A stretch of 7,719 bases of DNA from Prevotellaceae bacterium (lineage in GTDB: Bacteria > Bacteroidota > Bacteroidia > Bacteroidales > Paludibacteraceae). The notes beneath the pieces were generated by a model that saw only the letters and a program-made list of their open reading frames with translations, searched no databases and had not been told where the DNA came from. The DNA lies in NCBI GenBank assembly GCA_031255055.1, contig JAIRTG010000033.1:1-7719 (forward strand), given 5' to 3'. Numbering within the stretch: position 1 is the stretch's first letter; the number at the start of each line of letters is the position of its first letter. This document shows positions 7,122 through 7,719 of this stretch, in pieces. Both the position numbers and the translations under genes were made by a program.

Positions 7122-7719
7122 ATGATGAACGTCATAAACACGTGGGACACCAGCCTGTTCCTCTTTTTGAACGGGATACACAACCCCTATTTCGACACAT
7201 TCATGTTTCTGTTTTCGAACAAATGGATATGGGTACCCTTTTATGCTTCGGTTATTTTTTTGGCCGTAAAAGCGTGGAAAAAACAATCATTGATCATCAT
7301 TCTCGCGTTGGTTTTATGTATAGTCATAGCCGATCAAGTTTCATCGGGCATCATAAAAAGTTTGGTTGAGCGTCCCCGTCCCTCACGCGAGCCATCGCTC
7401 GAAGGCCTAGTCCACATCGTCAACAACTACAGAGGCGGGCGTTTTGGATTTGTCTCATCCCACGCCGCCAACGCTTTTGGGTTCGCCCTATTGAGCAGTT
7501 CGCTGTTCCGGCGGAAAGTCTATACCATATTCGTTTTTCTATGGGCGGCAACAGCCTCGTACTCACGCATCTATTTGGGCGTGCACTATCCATTGGACAT
7601 TGCGGGTGGTATTATTGTCGGTTTTTTTGCCGCGTGGCTTTGCCGGATGCTATTAAGTATCATACCTTGGCGAGTACCCAATATGCCCAAAAGTCGCTCC
7701 GCCTTCATTCCCGTTCTTA
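7122..7719 (+). CDS. PAP2-family membrane phosphatase, 3' end outside window
   Basis: The frame is open from ATG 7122 (a second ATG follows at 7125) to the window end with no stop, giving 199 residues. All three motifs of the PAP2 phosphatase superfamily are present. Motif 1 is KSLVERPRP (K79 to P87, pattern Kx6RP). Motif 2 is SSH (S112-H114), in the form FVSSHAAN instead of the classical PSGH. Motif 3 is SRIYLGVHYPLD (S148, R149, H155, D159, pattern SRx5Hx3D), where H155 should be the nucleophile. About six hydrophobic segments lie around the motifs, near 12-30, 36-50, 56-73, 108-127, 132-147 and 160-180. Such enzymes remove phosphate from lipid phosphates such as undecaprenyl pyrophosphate, phosphatidylglycerol phosphate or lipid A; the substrate cannot be told here. 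The active site normally faces the periplasm. The near-contact with batE suggests co-transcription. Little of the C-terminus should be missing if it has the usual size of around 200-230. Confidence 0.92.
   Translation, partial: MMNVINTWDTSLFLFLNGIHNPYFDTFMFLFSNKWIWVPFYASVIFLAVKAWKKQSLIIILALVLCIVIADQVSSGIIKSLVERPRPSREPSLEGLVHIVNNYRGGRFGFVSSHAANAFGFALLSSSLFRRKVYTIFVFLWAATASYSRIYLGVHYPLDIAGGIIVGFFAAWLCRMLLSIIPWRVPNMPKSRSAFIPVL

Noticed and set aside
6713..7369. 218-codon plus-strand frame bridging batE and the phosphatase gene
   Set aside because: It is out of frame with two well-supported genes that cover the same bases, is rich in His and Arg, and shows no domain pattern.

Overview
The window is a stretch of a Bacteroidetes chromosome, most likely from the order Bacteroidales. 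It carries most of a 'Bat' (Bacteroides aerotolerance) operon, and every supported gene lies on the + strand. The phylum call rests on three things: the gene order DUF58 - BatD-like - batA - batB - batC - batD - batE, A-rich leaders without Shine-Dalgarno sequences before the starts, and signal peptides ending just before a glutamine. I cannot name the genus.

Layout: 1-603 is the C-terminal part of a DUF58 protein whose start, and probably a moxR ATPase gene before it, lies upstream. 633-1634 is a single-pass membrane protein that reads as a minimal version of BatD. 1678-2664 (batA) and 2715-3755 (batB) are paralogous membrane-anchored von Willebrand A (vWA) proteins with intact metal-binding MIDAS residues. 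3759-4448 (batC) is an exported TPR protein with a glutamine-rich tail. 4481-6307 is batD. 6351-7118 (batE) is a TPR protein with two membrane segments and a C-terminal SH3-like domain. 7122 to the window end is a PAP2-family membrane phosphatase, cut off by the edge. Gaps between genes are 3 to 50 nt, and I found no convincing terminator or internal promoter, so this looks like one transcription unit. No stretch over 300 bases lacks a gene. I found no RNA gene, mobile element or CRISPR array.

How the genes may work together: MoxR AAA+ ATPases typically act with vWA-domain partners in protein maturation or complex assembly. The positive-inside rule puts the vWA domains of BatA and BatB, the TPRs of BatC and BatE, and the beta-rich parts of BatD and its small relative in the periplasm. 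DUF58 and the helical C-terminal domains of BatD and its relative would be cytosolic. The set therefore looks like an envelope complex spanning the inner membrane. The operon was named from an aerotolerance phenotype in Bacteroides fragilis, but its molecular function is unsettled.

This is a known operon type, not a wholly new system. The least described feature is its doubled composition: two vWA proteins (three with DUF58), two TPR proteins, and two BatD-type proteins, the smaller of which (633-1634) is usually left as hypothetical.
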